Below, piece after piece: positions 25,793 through 34,924 of a stretch of 64,000 nt of DNA. The notes beneath the pieces are model-generated. The model was not told the origin of the DNA. It saw only the letters and a program-made list of their open reading frames with translations, and did not search any database. The first letter of the stretch is position 1, and the number at the start of each line of letters is the position of its first letter. The DNA is from UBA1858 sp963976865 (GTDB taxonomy: Bacteria > Pseudomonadota > Gammaproteobacteria > UBA4575), in contig CAXBLY010000008.1 of NCBI GenBank assembly GCA_963976865.1, positions 51,011 to 115,010 of the forward strand. The letters are read 5' to 3'. A program made the position numbers and the translations under genes.

Positions 25793-26455
25793 TTACCATA
25801 GATAAAAGAATGCAAAAATAAATACCCATACCAGATCAACAAAATGCCAGTACAAACCACATATTTCGACAATGTCGTAACCTTTCTCTTCATATCGGCC
25901 ATTAATCACTCCATAGGCTACATAGGCGAGATACACCACTCCTCCAGAAACATGCAGCCCATGAAAACCTGTGATCATGAAAAAAGTCGAACCGAATTGC
26001 GCAGCACCCATAGGATTTCCCCATGGACGAACACCTTCCTCGACAATTAGTTTAGTCCACTCAAATACCTGCATCCCCACAAAAAGCACACCAAATAACG
26101 CAGTGATGACAAGCAAAATAGCTGTCATTTTGCGGTCATGCCGGTAACCGTAGTTCACAGCCAATGCCATCGTGCCACTACTGGTAATCAGCACAAATGT
26201 CATGATAGCGATTAATATCAGAGGTATATGATGCCCAAACACGGTCAAAGCAAACACTTCACTTGGATTCGGCCACGGCTCTGCTGTTGACATACGCACA
26301 TTCATATAAGAGGTCAAAAAACTCGTAAAAATAAATGTGTCACTGAGCAAAAAAATCCACATCATGGCTTTGCCCCAGTGGACTTTAAACGTCTCTTTGT
26401 CACCACTCCAATCAGCGACAAGTGTGTTTGTATCTACCTGATTGCTGTTTGCCAT
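25793..26455 (-). CDS. Heme-copper oxidase subunit III
   Basis: A 220-residue membrane protein with five hydrophobic segments. The conserved parts FLLSDTFIFTSFLTSYM, FFMITGFHGLHVSGGVVYL and YWHFVDLVWVFIFAFFYLW define subunit III of A-type oxidases. Subunit III supports proton uptake and stability of subunit I. This is the second of two subunit III proteins here and the closer one to the classical family. Confidence 0.93.
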   Translation of the reverse strand: MANSNQVDTNTLVADWSGDKETFKVHWGKAMMWIFLLSDTFIFTSFLTSYMNVRMSTAEPWPNPSEVFALTVFGHHIPLILIAIMTFVLITSSGTMALAVNYGYRHDRKMTAILLVITALFGVLFVGMQVFEWTKLIVEEGVRPWGNPMGAAQFGSTFFMITGFHGLHVSGGVVYLAYVAYGVINGRYEEKGYDIVEICGLYWHFVDLVWVFIFAFFYLW

Positions 26456-26465
26456 ATTTATTCCC

Positions 26466-27131
26466 CTAAGTAGACAACAGTAAATAAAATATAATCAGCC
26501 AGAGAACCAGAAGGAAGTGCCAGTATAAAGCGCATAATTCAACTGCAGACTGAATACTGTCAGCACTAGCACCCAACCAGACTTTCACGGTAGAACTTGC
26601 CCATACCCATAGCCCACCAATGATATGCAGCGCATGTAGCCCCGTAAGCACGTAAAAAAATGCGTTTGCAGGGTTGGAATATACAAACATGCCCTGGTCA
26701 TGAATGTATTGCCACGCCCAATACTGACCGTAGAGAAAACAGAACGTCAACATCCCCGCCAACACCAGACTTACACGTACACCTCCATCATTATTTCGCT
26801 GCGCTGCATTTTTTGCTTTCTGATAAAAGATACTGGCCAGCAATAAAAACACACTGTTCACCCAAAGAATTCGCGGATCATCCAATGACACCCAGTCTGG
26901 GTACTCCATGCGTATATTGTATGCGCTGAAAAAAAGCATAAAGAGCGAAGTCAAAACCACCAGAAACCCGCCAAGAAAGAATTTCTTTGAAGACATATAG
27001 ACAGGACCATTAATATCGTCGCCTTCTATTACTCCCACCTCATCCCATGGCTTGTTGTTGACTGACTGCCTGACAAGCCAGGTAATGACTATTGCCATTA
27101 GAACAGCCAGAAATATTAGCGTAACGGTCAT
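26466..27131 (-). CDS. Second, diverged subunit III-like protein
   Basis: A 221-residue membrane protein whose C-terminal half repeats the subunit III pattern (FFYVLTGLHALHIIGGLWVW and LYWHFLLVLWLIIFYLLL). The N-terminal part has a separate membrane helix and a loop with WDEVGVIEGDDINGP. It starts 2 bases after the end of subunit I and is 10 bases before the classical subunit III, so one transcript encodes both. It may take a structural place beside subunit III. Confidence 0.88.
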   Translation of the reverse strand: MTVTLIFLAVLMAIVITWLVRQSVNNKPWDEVGVIEGDDINGPVYMSSKKFFLGGFLVVLTSLFMLFFSAYNIRMEYPDWVSLDDPRILWVNSVFLLLASIFYQKAKNAAQRNNDGGVRVSLVLAGMLTFCFLYGQYWAWQYIHDQGMFVYSNPANAFFYVLTGLHALHIIGGLWVWASSTVKVWLGASADSIQSAVELCALYWHFLLVLWLIIFYLLLST

Positions 27132-27133
27132 GT

Positions 27134-28873
27134 TTATTTATTCCCCGTGGCTTTGCCTGGAGGAACATCCTGTGGAATAAAGTCTTTTTCCGCGCCCGGA
27201 ACACTATATGCGTAAGCCCAGCGATAAACAGTTGGCAATGTATCACCCCAGTTACCATGTCGCGGTGGCGTCTCCGGTGTTCTCCACTCCAGAGAAGTTG
27301 CATTCCAGGGGTTGTCTGGCGCATCTTTAGGTTTTAGCAAACTGGTTATCAAGTTGTATATAAATATCAGTTGCGCCGTGCCCACTATGAGCGCAGCAAC
27401 GGTGATACTTGCATTAATAGAAGCAACAGAATCAGGAATAAAATCAGTCGTCCCGTTTGCATAATAACGGCGTGGTACTCCCAGTATTCCAATGTAGTGC
27501 ATAGGCAGGTAAATGGCATATGTACCCAAAAAAGTAACCCAGAAATGGGCTTTACCTAAAGTATCGTTCAACATCCTTCCGGTAAATTTAGGATACCAGT
27601 GGTAAATACCACCAAACACAACTAAAAATGGAGACACACCCATTACCATATGAAAATGACCAACGACAAAATAAGTGTCAGATAACGGCACGTCTACGAC
27701 AACATTACCTAAAAATAATCCTGTTATTCCACCATGAATAAATGTAAATACAAATCCAATTGCAAAAAGCATCGGCACTGTTAAGTGTATGTCACCCTGC
27801 CACAACGTAAGTATCCAGTTGTAAACTTTAAGCGCTGTTGGTACTGCAATAATTAATGTAGTTGTAGCAAATAAAAATCCAAAGTACGGGTTCATTCCGC
27901 TGACATACATGTGATGCGCCCACACAACAAAACTTAACCCACCAATAGCGACTATTGCCCATACCATCATGCGATATCCAAATATATTCTTACGCGCATG
28001 AGTGCTGATAAGGTCAGATGCGATACCGAACATTGGCAGTGCTACGATATACACTTCGGGATGCCCGAAAAACCAGAATAAATGCTGGAACAATATTGGA
28101 CTGCCACCACTGTGATCCAGATTAACGCCCATTTCAGATATCGCAGGCATGAAAAAACTGGTGCCTAACATGTTATCCAGCGACATCATAATCACACTTA
28201 CAAACAGTGCCGGAAATGCCAGCAGGCCCAGAATTGTCGCCATGACAATGCCCCATACTGTTAATGGCAAACGCATAAGAGTGAGTCCGCGTGTGCGCGC
28301 CTGCAATGTTGTTGTCACATAGTTCAATCCACCCATAGTGAATGCAACGACAAATAGCGCTAGCGATATACACATGACCAGGATACCCCAGTCGCCGCCC
28401 GGTGTACCTCCTGTAATGGACTGAGGAGGATACAGCGTCCACCCTGCACCAGATGTCCCGCCGGGCACAAAGAAACCCGCAATCAACACCAGCACTGATA
28501 ATAAATACACCCAGAAACTAAGCATATTCATATAGGGAAACACCATGTCTCGCGCACCACACATAAGCGGTATTAACAGATTACCAAATCCACCCAGAAA
28601 GAATGCAGTCAGCATGTAGACGATCATAATCATTCCATGCATCGTCACATACTGGTAATACTCATTAGGCTCAACCAATGTAAACACTCCAGGGAACCCA
28701 AGCTGCAAGCGCATCATGCCCGACATAAATAAAGCAACAAGTCCAACCGAGGTTGCGACTATTATATATTGAATACCTATGACTTTATGGTCCTGACTCC
28801 AGACATATCTGCTTATCCAGCTATGTGGATGTGAAAGTTCTTGACCCTTATCGGCAATTGCAGCATGTGCCAT
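27134..28873 (-). CDS. ctaD: Cytochrome c oxidase subunit I
   Basis: Reduces oxygen to water and pumps protons. The 579-residue protein has 12 membrane segments. The A-type features are all present: GARDMVFP (D-channel aspartate), FWFFGHPEVYIVALP (CuB histidine, cross-linked Tyr and the Glu of the D-channel), HHMY (CuB ligands), VPTALKVYNW (K-channel lysine) and VGHFHMV (heme ligands). The start at 28873 follows TTAGGAG. It is thus a proton-pumping oxidase and not a NO reductase relative. Confidence 0.97.
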   Translation of the reverse strand: MAHAAIADKGQELSHPHSWISRYVWSQDHKVIGIQYIIVATSVGLVALFMSGMMRLQLGFPGVFTLVEPNEYYQYVTMHGMIMIVYMLTAFFLGGFGNLLIPLMCGARDMVFPYMNMLSFWVYLLSVLVLIAGFFVPGGTSGAGWTLYPPQSITGGTPGGDWGILVMCISLALFVVAFTMGGLNYVTTTLQARTRGLTLMRLPLTVWGIVMATILGLLAFPALFVSVIMMSLDNMLGTSFFMPAISEMGVNLDHSGGSPILFQHLFWFFGHPEVYIVALPMFGIASDLISTHARKNIFGYRMMVWAIVAIGGLSFVVWAHHMYVSGMNPYFGFLFATTTLIIAVPTALKVYNWILTLWQGDIHLTVPMLFAIGFVFTFIHGGITGLFLGNVVVDVPLSDTYFVVGHFHMVMGVSPFLVVFGGIYHWYPKFTGRMLNDTLGKAHFWVTFLGTYAIYLPMHYIGILGVPRRYYANGTTDFIPDSVASINASITVAALIVGTAQLIFIYNLITSLLKPKDAPDNPWNATSLEWRTPETPPRHGNWGDTLPTVYRWAYAYSVPGAEKDFIPQDVPPGKATGNK

Positions 28874-28917
28874 TGGATTCTCCTAAGTCAGCTCAATATG
28901 ATGCTGTTAAATGTATT

Positions 28918-30273
28918 TTAAAATGTATTCATATATGCAACGACTGCATCAATTTTATTTTCAGTTAAGCTCAATACCATTGACGTCATTTGATACCCGG
29001 TTGAGTCATCTGGATGCGCGCCTCGAATACCCTGTCTAAAGTTTTTCAGTTGTGTCTGCATGTACCAGTCACTCATGCCGGCAATACGCGGTGCACGCAC
29101 TGCCCAGTTTCCTTCTCCGTTCAGGCCATGGCATTTTCCACAGGTAAGATAGATATCTTCACCTTCATCAATGTCGCCTTGTATGGTATGTGCAGCCGGG
29201 AGATCAGGTAGAGTGGTAATATAAGCAACCACATCGTTGATCGCTTTTTCGTTTGCCAGTATCGCAGCCATAGGTGCCATCTGCCTTCCGTAAATATCAT
29301 TTTCAGATGAGCCGCGAATACCTGACCGATAGTAATGAAGCTGGCGTTTTAAATACCAGTCCTGTTGCCCGCTTATTTTAGGTGCATTCAATGCCTGATT
29401 ACCCTGTCCATTTTCGCCATGACACGCACTACAGGCTTGGTATAGAGCCTTACCTGCAGAAGTATCTGCTTTTGTATGCGCGCGAGTATTAAGTTCAGCA
29501 TAAGTGGGCTGTTCAGACAGCCATTCATCAAATGCATGCTTGTCCTCAACAATTACTTTTCCACGCATGGCGTGATGCGCAATACCACATAACTCTTCGC
29601 ATAAAATGTCATACGTTCCAGCGCGATTTGGTGTAAGCCACAGATAAGGCACCATACCTGGTACCAAATCCATTTTTACTCGAAACTGTGGAACTGTGAA
29701 ATTATGCAAAACATCTTTTGAGCGAATAAGCAGTTTTACAGGCCTGTCCAGGGGCAATCGAAATTCATTCGTATCAATCAGCACATCATCCTGACCTAAT
29801 GGGTCATCAGGATTCATACCGAATGGATTATCAATAGTGATATTACGTGCATCCACTGTGCCGAGAACCCCGTCATCGCCAGGATACCGAAAGCTCCATT
29901 GCCATTGTTGTCCGACAACTTCTACTACATCCGCATCTTCAGGAACATCGACAAATTGCGCCCAAACAAATAACCCTGGCGCCAGCATTGCAATAACACC
30001 AATTGATGTAACTACAGTTAACCACCATTCCAGCTTTTTATTTTCCGGATCGTACTTGGCTTTATGACCTTCGCGATGACGGTATTTGATAATTGCGTAG
30101 GCCATGAATAAATTTAATGCGACGAAAACAATACCGCACACCCAGAATGTTATGGTTACCGTGTTATCAATCATGCCCCAGTTAGACGCAATTTCAGTAA
30201 AGTACCACGGGCTCATCAAATGAAATAATACAGAGCCAACAACTAATGCAACCAGCACTACTACTATAGCCAT
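28918..30273 (-). CDS. ctaC: Cytochrome c oxidase subunit II fused to two cytochrome c domains
   Basis: A 451-residue protein. Two N-terminal membrane helices (about 5-20 and 40-62) and a third (about 88-108) lead to a CuA domain with the complete binding set: His in VLHNFTVPQF and CEELCGIAHHAM. After it follow two c-type heme domains, with CSACHG (about residue 285) and CGKCHG (about 382) and methionine ligands in GRQMAPM and GYQMTSM. The product is therefore a cytochrome c-type oxidase entry point that carries its own two electron carriers. The ribosome site is GAGGTTAG. Confidence 0.95.
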   Translation of the reverse strand: MAIVVVLVALVVGSVLFHLMSPWYFTEIASNWGMIDNTVTITFWVCGIVFVALNLFMAYAIIKYRHREGHKAKYDPENKKLEWWLTVVTSIGVIAMLAPGLFVWAQFVDVPEDADVVEVVGQQWQWSFRYPGDDGVLGTVDARNITIDNPFGMNPDDPLGQDDVLIDTNEFRLPLDRPVKLLIRSKDVLHNFTVPQFRVKMDLVPGMVPYLWLTPNRAGTYDILCEELCGIAHHAMRGKVIVEDKHAFDEWLSEQPTYAELNTRAHTKADTSAGKALYQACSACHGENGQGNQALNAPKISGQQDWYLKRQLHYYRSGIRGSSENDIYGRQMAPMAAILANEKAINDVVAYITTLPDLPAAHTIQGDIDEGEDIYLTCGKCHGLNGEGNWAVRAPRIAGMSDWYMQTQLKNFRQGIRGAHPDDSTGYQMTSMVLSLTENKIDAVVAYMNTF

Positions 30274-30286
30274 AATTTGCTAACCT

Positions 30287-31234
30287 CTATACACCAACAA
30301 ACCACGAAACAAACATCTCATCAAAAAAACCATCAATCACTATTAAAGAAAATATTCCCAACAAATATATTATCGAAAAGTAAAATAAACGATATGCGTA
30401 AACAGTGGTCACAGGCTTAAGCATAAAATCAATTGTTAACACTAAATAAGCGATGCCAAGCAAGGTTGACACAACCAAAAACACTATCCCGCCGAGTCCG
30501 ACCATGTACATTGCAGCCGTTACGGGCATCAGGGATATCGTATAAAGAAGCATGCGAAACTTTGTAACACGTACACCCTTTACAACTGGCAACATAGGTA
30601 TGTGCGCTTTTTTATATTCGTCGGCACGAGCTAGCGCAAGTGCCCAGAAATGTGGTGGCTGCCAAAGAAAAATAACGACGAATAATAATGCAGACGACAT
30701 TGTGACTTCGTTCGTCACAGCGGCCCACCCAATAATGGGCGGCAGTGCTCCGGCAACCCCGCCGATTTCAGTACAAAGCGTGGAATATCGCTTAAGCCAT
30801 AATGTATAGATACAGACGTAAAAGAAAATTGTAAACATGACTAACCCGGCAGTTAACGGGTTAACAAAAGACGTGAGAATCACAAATGACACCGAAGTTA
30901 GCAGGACTGCGAAAATGAATGCGGATTGTGCTGATAGTCGTCCTGCAGGAAGTGCACGATAGCGTGTGCGCGCCATACGCTGATCAATTTTACGATCAAT
31001 AAAATTATTGAATGTAGCGCTAGCGGCAGAAGCGAGCCCTGTACCCAGCAATGTATAAAACACCAGTTTTATATCAAGCGAACCACTTCCTGCAACCCAC
31101 ATGCCAACAAACGTGGTCACCAGCACCAGGATTGTGATGCGCGGTTTTGTTAATTCATAGAAATCAAGAAAATGCCTGCGAAATGTTATTATCGCTGAAT
31201 TATTAGTAACTCCCTTGGTTATGGTCGATAACAT
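30287..31234 (-). CDS. cyoE: Protoheme IX farnesyltransferase (heme O synthase)
   Basis: Attaches a farnesyl group to heme B to form heme O, needed for the oxidase. A 315-residue membrane protein with nine hydrophobic segments. The prenyltransferase motifs NNFIDRKIDQRMARTRYRAL (first Asp-rich site, about 85-104) and the second loop with ARADEYKKAHIPMLPVVKG are clear. It is the first gene of the oxidase operon and ends 13 bases before subunit II. No ctaA (heme A synthase) is in the window. Confidence 0.95.
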   Translation of the reverse strand: MLSTITKGVTNNSAIITFRRHFLDFYELTKPRITILVLVTTFVGMWVAGSGSLDIKLVFYTLLGTGLASAASATFNNFIDRKIDQRMARTRYRALPAGRLSAQSAFIFAVLLTSVSFVILTSFVNPLTAGLVMFTIFFYVCIYTLWLKRYSTLCTEIGGVAGALPPIIGWAAVTNEVTMSSALLFVVIFLWQPPHFWALALARADEYKKAHIPMLPVVKGVRVTKFRMLLYTISLMPVTAAMYMVGLGGIVFLVVSTLLGIAYLVLTIDFMLKPVTTVYAYRLFYFSIIYLLGIFSLIVIDGFFDEMFVSWFVGV

Positions 31235-31413
31235 TGTCAGTCATTCTTTTTGTTGTTCGAATACCAAATTTAATTCCTGCTCGCTCTATCTCCCTATAAA
31301 ATCTACTTTACTGGCTCATAATAATAATCCTTCATTCCACATGAATACAAAGCAATTACTCTTATAGGCCTCCTAGGTGAAATTTATCCGCTTATGAGAG
31401 TCGTCAGAATTTC

Positions 31414-31947
31414 TTATACTCTTTCAAGCGAACTGAACGGATTGAGGAAGTGTGTATCCATCGCAACAAGTTTCGCTTCAGGATGCTTGCCTTTCATAGT
31501 GTTACGAATTGCTTCCTCATGCTGCTTTTTTGCATATATCAGTATTAAATATTTACCTGCTTTAAGTTCAGCATCAAATTTTGCATGTTTCTTGTTTTTA
31601 CTCGCAATACCCATCAGCCCACCTTCCCAGGTACCAAACAGGGTCAGTACGACAATAACAAACAAGTAAACCACTTCCGGTATTTGAGGACCAAAAGGCT
31701 TTAAATACATCAGAATTCCAGCGACGAATACCCCAATAACAAATCCTATCATTGCACCAATTACGCCATCACGCACCATATCCAATGTTTCCAGATAATT
31801 GCTTGAATGGACATGCTCTTTATTAAGCCCCGCCTCGTCATTGCTGATGACATGTAAAAACCAGTCAGTTACACCAGCTTCATGTAAATCATCAGAAATC
31901 TTATGAGCACTAACCAGTGTTGGCGCAAGATAGTACATTGTCTTCAT
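31414..31947 (-). CDS. Hypothetical membrane protein with two transmembrane segments
   Basis: A 177-residue protein with a GGGAGG ribosome site before the ATG. The soluble N-terminal part (about 1-60, with HKISDDLHEAG) is followed by two hydrophobic segments with glycines (about 62-82 and 90-112), separated by a short loop, then a soluble C-terminal domain containing KAGKYLILIYAKKQHEEAI. The GVIGAMIGFVIGVFVAG-type glycine-rich helix is seen in stress-related DUF1269-like proteins, but I cannot assign it with confidence. It lies upstream of the oxidase operon on the same strand, separated by 179 bases. Confidence 0.65.
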   Translation of the reverse strand: MKTMYYLAPTLVSAHKISDDLHEAGVTDWFLHVISNDEAGLNKEHVHSSNYLETLDMVRDGVIGAMIGFVIGVFVAGILMYLKPFGPQIPEVVYLFVIVVLTLFGTWEGGLMGIASKNKKHAKFDAELKAGKYLILIYAKKQHEEAIRNTMKGKHPEAKLVAMDTHFLNPFSSLERV

Positions 31948-32349
31948 ATCGAACCTCCCAGCAGTTACTTTCGAAATTGCAGTGTCGACCTGTTACTTAT
32001 TTGTTTCCGACAATTTATATTTACGCCTCAAACACCTACAAATCAAGTTCACATTACAAGGCGCCAGAACATGGGCTTCTCTTCATAAAAATAAATAATT
32101 CATTAATAGTAAAGAAAATTATTCCTGATCATGATTGATATGTAATACAGAATTATCAATATTATTGATGCGCACAAGAAAGTATTCTGATCAGAACATA
32201 ATATAATCGGTATTCACACTTAAACACTCACACAAGTGATACCACTGACGAGATACAGCAGACACTGTATATTCATGACTGGCCAGCAACTGCTAACTCA
32301 AATACTAACAGCACTCACACTACAGCTGACCAGTGATGACTTACACGAA
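31948..32349. other. Intergenic stretch without gene
   Basis: AT-rich DNA between two minus-strand membrane protein genes. Short plus-strand frames at 31903-32138 lack ribosome sites and overlap each other. I see no repeat or terminator of note, apart from promoter-like AT-rich blocks near 32100-32220. Confidence 0.4.
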
Positions 32350-32541
32350 TTACGCGTTTGATACGTATAATGCCAGCCCTATAAATATCACTGCAGCAGC
32401 CTGAATAGCGATACGTAGCCACATAATTCGCTCGCCAAATTCCTTATCGGTTTCGCCACCGATCGCCATGGAAAGCAGACCCAATCCAAGCGTACTAAGC
32501 GTCGCTAACAGTGCAAGTATAATTATTATATTTAGCGTCAT
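32350..32541 (-). CDS. HIG1-domain small membrane protein
   Basis: A 63-residue protein with two membrane segments (about 4-27 and 42-61). The pattern of a first helix ending in GLLSMAIGG, a short charged loop, then IMWLRIAIQAAAV matches the HIG1 (hypoxia-induced) domain of bacterial and mitochondrial proteins, which in mitochondria associates with cytochrome oxidase. A strong GGGAGGAT site precedes the ATG. Its position near the oxidase cluster fits a role in supercomplex or oxidase stability (inference). Confidence 0.8.
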   Translation of the reverse strand: MTLNIIIILALLATLSTLGLGLLSMAIGGETDKEFGERIMWLRIAIQAAAVIFIGLALYVSNA

Positions 32542-33033
32542 GTCATCCTCCCTTATTAATACTCAAGTATTAACCTACAGGATTCATTGTACTATTTGTT
32601 AACATCAGGACTAATAAATGAATATTATAATTGGCAGGTATACAATATAATTTTTATTTATGCGTGATTCGCTTACCTGTGCTTAAAATTATATAACGCT
32701 CTTTCTTATAAAATTTTTTTATTGAACACATTAAGCTAATCATCATTTGCAAGCTTATACCTCGTGTTTTCAATACAGTGATTCAATCATTACCCAGAAT
32801 ACTGCAACACTGCCAAATGCAATTAGCATCACAAAGCATAAAAATAATCTTTGTCGCCACATAGACTTGTTTTTATTAATTTTCCTTCCTCACATTAACA
32901 ATCCCGCGTTCTGCTTCGCCCTGTAATTCATATTCTATAATCAGCATTTGAATCTCATGCCCGCTAAATTCTTATTTAGACAATTTTGGTGCGAGTGGTA
33001 TTCGCGGCAAAGCCATCTGTCTAATCTGACTAT
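32542..33033. other. Intergenic stretch with a tiny ORF
   Basis: Mostly AT-rich DNA between the HIG1 gene and the HxlR gene. The only coding candidate is the 30-codon minus-strand frame at 32770-32862. No terminator with a clear T-run was seen. Confidence 0.4.
32770..32862 (-). CDS. Possible tiny membrane peptide (30 residues)
   Basis: A minus-strand frame from the ATG at 32862 to TGA at 32770-32772, giving MWRQRLFLCFVML followed by a hydrophobic helix and ending WVMIESLY. A purine-rich GAGGAAGGAAA lies about 17-27 bases upstream, somewhat far for a ribosome site. A basic N-terminus plus a single helix is the pattern of small membrane proteins. Evidence is weak. Confidence 0.25.
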   Translation of the reverse strand: MWRQRLFLCFVMLIAFGSVAVFWVMIESLY

Positions 33034-33372
33034 TTATTGTTTTTTACGCGTCTTCACTTCGCCCTGTAATGCGTCGATATTGTCAATAATCACTATAAAT
33101 TTTTCACCAAACTCAGTTAAATGATATTCCACTCTAGGTGGCACTTCAGGAAAAATTGTTTTATCAAGAATTCCATAACGTAGCATTTTATTAAATCGCT
33201 CGTTGAGCACTTTCGTTGAGATACCATCAATCGAACGCTGAATTTCACCAGGTCGTACAAGTTTATTTCTCACAGCTTTAATGACTGATAGAGACCATTT
33301 GCAGCCCACAATATCTTCAACCATACGTGACACTGTGACTGCCGGATTATTATTTTTACCTTGGTTTTCCAC
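33034..33372 (-). CDS. HxlR family transcriptional regulator
   Basis: A 112-residue winged-helix regulator. VGCKWSLSVIKAV, SIDGISTKVLNERFNKMLRYGIL and PPRVEYHLTEFGEKF are the standard HxlR segments. A cysteine sits in the GCKW motif (about residue 24), near the position used by redox- and aldehyde-sensing relatives. It is divergent from the cytochrome P460 gene with 115 bases between, which contain an inverted repeat that could be its operator. Confidence 0.92.
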   Translation of the reverse strand: MENQGKNNNPAVTVSRMVEDIVGCKWSLSVIKAVRNKLVRPGEIQRSIDGISTKVLNERFNKMLRYGILDKTIFPEVPPRVEYHLTEFGEKFIVIIDNIDALQGEVKTRKKQ

Positions 33373-33387
33373 AATTTACACCTATTT

Positions 33388-33414
33388 GTAAGTACCTTTC
33401 GCAATAGTGCTTAC
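33388..33414. promoter_or_regulatory. Candidate HxlR operator
   Basis: Inverted repeat GTAAGTAC (33388-33395) and GTGCTTAC (33407-33414), one mismatch in eight, centres 19 bases apart, between the divergent hxlR-like and P460 genes. A further AAGTA half-site occurs near 33452. HxlR proteins bind such sites as dimers. Confidence 0.5.
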
Positions 33415-33487
33415 TTGTCACAAACTTGAATAACTCTTACTTTATCAGGCAAGTATTCTATTTAACAAAACCAACCAGGAGCTGACT

Positions 33488-33976
33488 ATGAGACGTTTAA
33501 TCACAACCGCACTTAAAGCTATTACCGCAAATTTACTGATCGCTACGTTCATCCACGCAGAACCAACGGTTGACTACCCAGACAACTACAGGGATTGGTC
33601 TCATATCAAGACCATGATAATTGAAGAAGGTCATCCACTCCACGCTTCTTTTGGTGGCATCCACCATATTTATGCAAACAAACAAGCTTTGACTGGATAT
33701 CAAACTGGCGTTTTTCCTGAGGGGTCTACTATTGTATTTGATTTACTAGATGTCACTGAAATTAATCATGCACTTATCGAGTCGGAAAGAATTGTGCTGG
33801 GCGTAATGTCTAAAGACTCAAACAAATTCTCAGATACAGCCGGTTGGGGATTTGAAGGTTTTGGTGCTGGTAATGCCAACAACCCAGTGGTGGGTAACAC
33901 TTACAAAGAGGCATGCTTCATGTGTCACATCTCACAAAAGAGTCAGGACTACGTATTTAGCAAATGGAGGGACTAA
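33488..33976 (+). CDS. Cytochrome P460 family protein
   Basis: A 162-residue periplasmic protein with a signal peptide (about 1-24, cut near IHAEP). The middle contains the P460-type segments YRDWSHIKTMI and GIHHIYANKQAL, and FPEGSTIVFDLL. The C-terminal ACFMCH provides the CxxCH heme attachment. P460 proteins oxidise hydroxylamine or bind NO. The start has an AGGAGC site. It is probably controlled by the divergent HxlR gene. Confidence 0.88.
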   Translation: MRRLITTALKAITANLLIATFIHAEPTVDYPDNYRDWSHIKTMIIEEGHPLHASFGGIHHIYANKQALTGYQTGVFPEGSTIVFDLLDVTEINHALIESERIVLGVMSKDSNKFSDTAGWGFEGFGAGNANNPVVGNTYKEACFMCHISQKSQDYVFSKWRD

Positions 33977-33986
33977 TACAACCGGT

Positions 33987-34193
33987 TTAGTGGTGCGCGC
34001 TGTTGGATTTTAATTTTTCTATCCAAACAAATACACGAAGCAATACAAGTGCTGTGACAACAATGCCTAATCCTACACCGACGCGTTGTGCAAACAGGTT
34101 CACAAGACCAATAATGCCCAAAACTATGATACCTGCAAGTACGACTGAATTACTGAATCTGTTAATCGCTGTGACTGTTGTTTCTGATGCCAT
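33987..34193 (-). CDS. Small membrane protein
   Basis: A 68-residue protein with two hydrophobic helices (about 16-33 and 38-56) and a histidine-terminated tail. The plus-strand frame over the same bases (34003-34206) is threonine- and asparagine-rich with no ribosome site and is rejected. No family recognised. It ends 10 bases after the convergent P460 gene. Confidence 0.55.
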   Translation of the reverse strand: MASETTVTAINRFSNSVVLAGIIVLGIIGLVNLFAQRVGVGLGIVVTALVLLRVFVWIEKLKSNSAHH

Positions 34194-34395
34194 GAATTCA
34201 TGTTAACTGACTCACAGGCCAATATCCGTGTATTAGCACTCAATATGACAACCCATACTGAACCAGGCTCACAAAATGCATACTGCACTTGTTTCTTTTG
34301 ACAAATAACTGCATAACCGAAGGCAGACTATGTCATTAGCAGATGAGACATGCGCATATACTCTTTCCAGAGCGTCCAGCCGAAAGAACGGGATA

Positions 34396-34617
34396 CTATT
34401 CGACCCCTGTTACCCATGATATATACAGCGCCAATAAATACAGCAGACCATGTATTGCCACCGCCAGCACAATCGCTATAACAACAAACCTTCCCATGCT
34501 ATTACTTGAAGCATCGCGCTCCAGATTTCTACTGCTCTGAATACCAACGAAAGAGGCAAGCACACTTTTTGTAACCTGCCAGTTAGTTAATCCTTTTTCT
34601 TCAACATCACTCATCAT
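34396..34617 (-). CDS. DUF2970 family small membrane protein
   Basis: A 73-residue protein. The sequence NWQVTKSVLASFVGIQSSRNLERD followed by a single membrane helix (about 43-66) is the DUF2970 pattern, a proteobacterial family of unknown function. Two adjacent ATG codons (34617, 34614) could serve as start. Proteins of this family are often coded near respiratory oxidase genes, as here. Confidence 0.8.
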   Translation of the reverse strand: MMSDVEEKGLTNWQVTKSVLASFVGIQSSRNLERDASSNSMGRFVVIAIVLAVAIHGLLYLLALYISWVTGVE

Positions 34618-34924
34618 ATATACTCAAACATAAGCACTAGCACCCAGTTGATGCCAACAAATTAAAACCATCCATTAATGTTACATTATAATATGTTTCT
34701 ACATACACGCGCACAAAATTTATTAACTTATAATAGCGCTTACGATAAAACGCACAATTGTGTTTCCTCACATCCTGCTTCGGCAACAACATCCAGGTGA
34801 GCTATTCGATATATGATTACTCTCACCCAACGTGGATAAATTCAGGGAATTTATTTAGTTCGGTAGTTGTATGAACTCTGCAGACATTAGCATGAATACG
34901 ATCATTCACAGACGTTTGCTTATA
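34618..34924. other. Intergenic stretch without gene
   Basis: About 300 bases between the DUF2970 and MscS genes, both minus strand. AT-rich with no long inverted repeat and no convincing frame. It probably holds the promoter of the DUF2970 gene and the 3' end of the mscS transcript. Confidence 0.4.

Noticed and set aside
27134..28873. Subunit I considered as a NO reductase (sNOR) relative
   Set aside because: D-channel and K-channel residues and the GHPEVY glutamate are present, and subunit II has a complete CuA site, so it is an oxygen-reducing A-type oxidase.
34003..34206. Plus-strand frame opposite the small membrane protein
   Set aside because: Composition rich in Thr, Asn and Pro with no ribosome site; the minus-strand frame has two proper helices.
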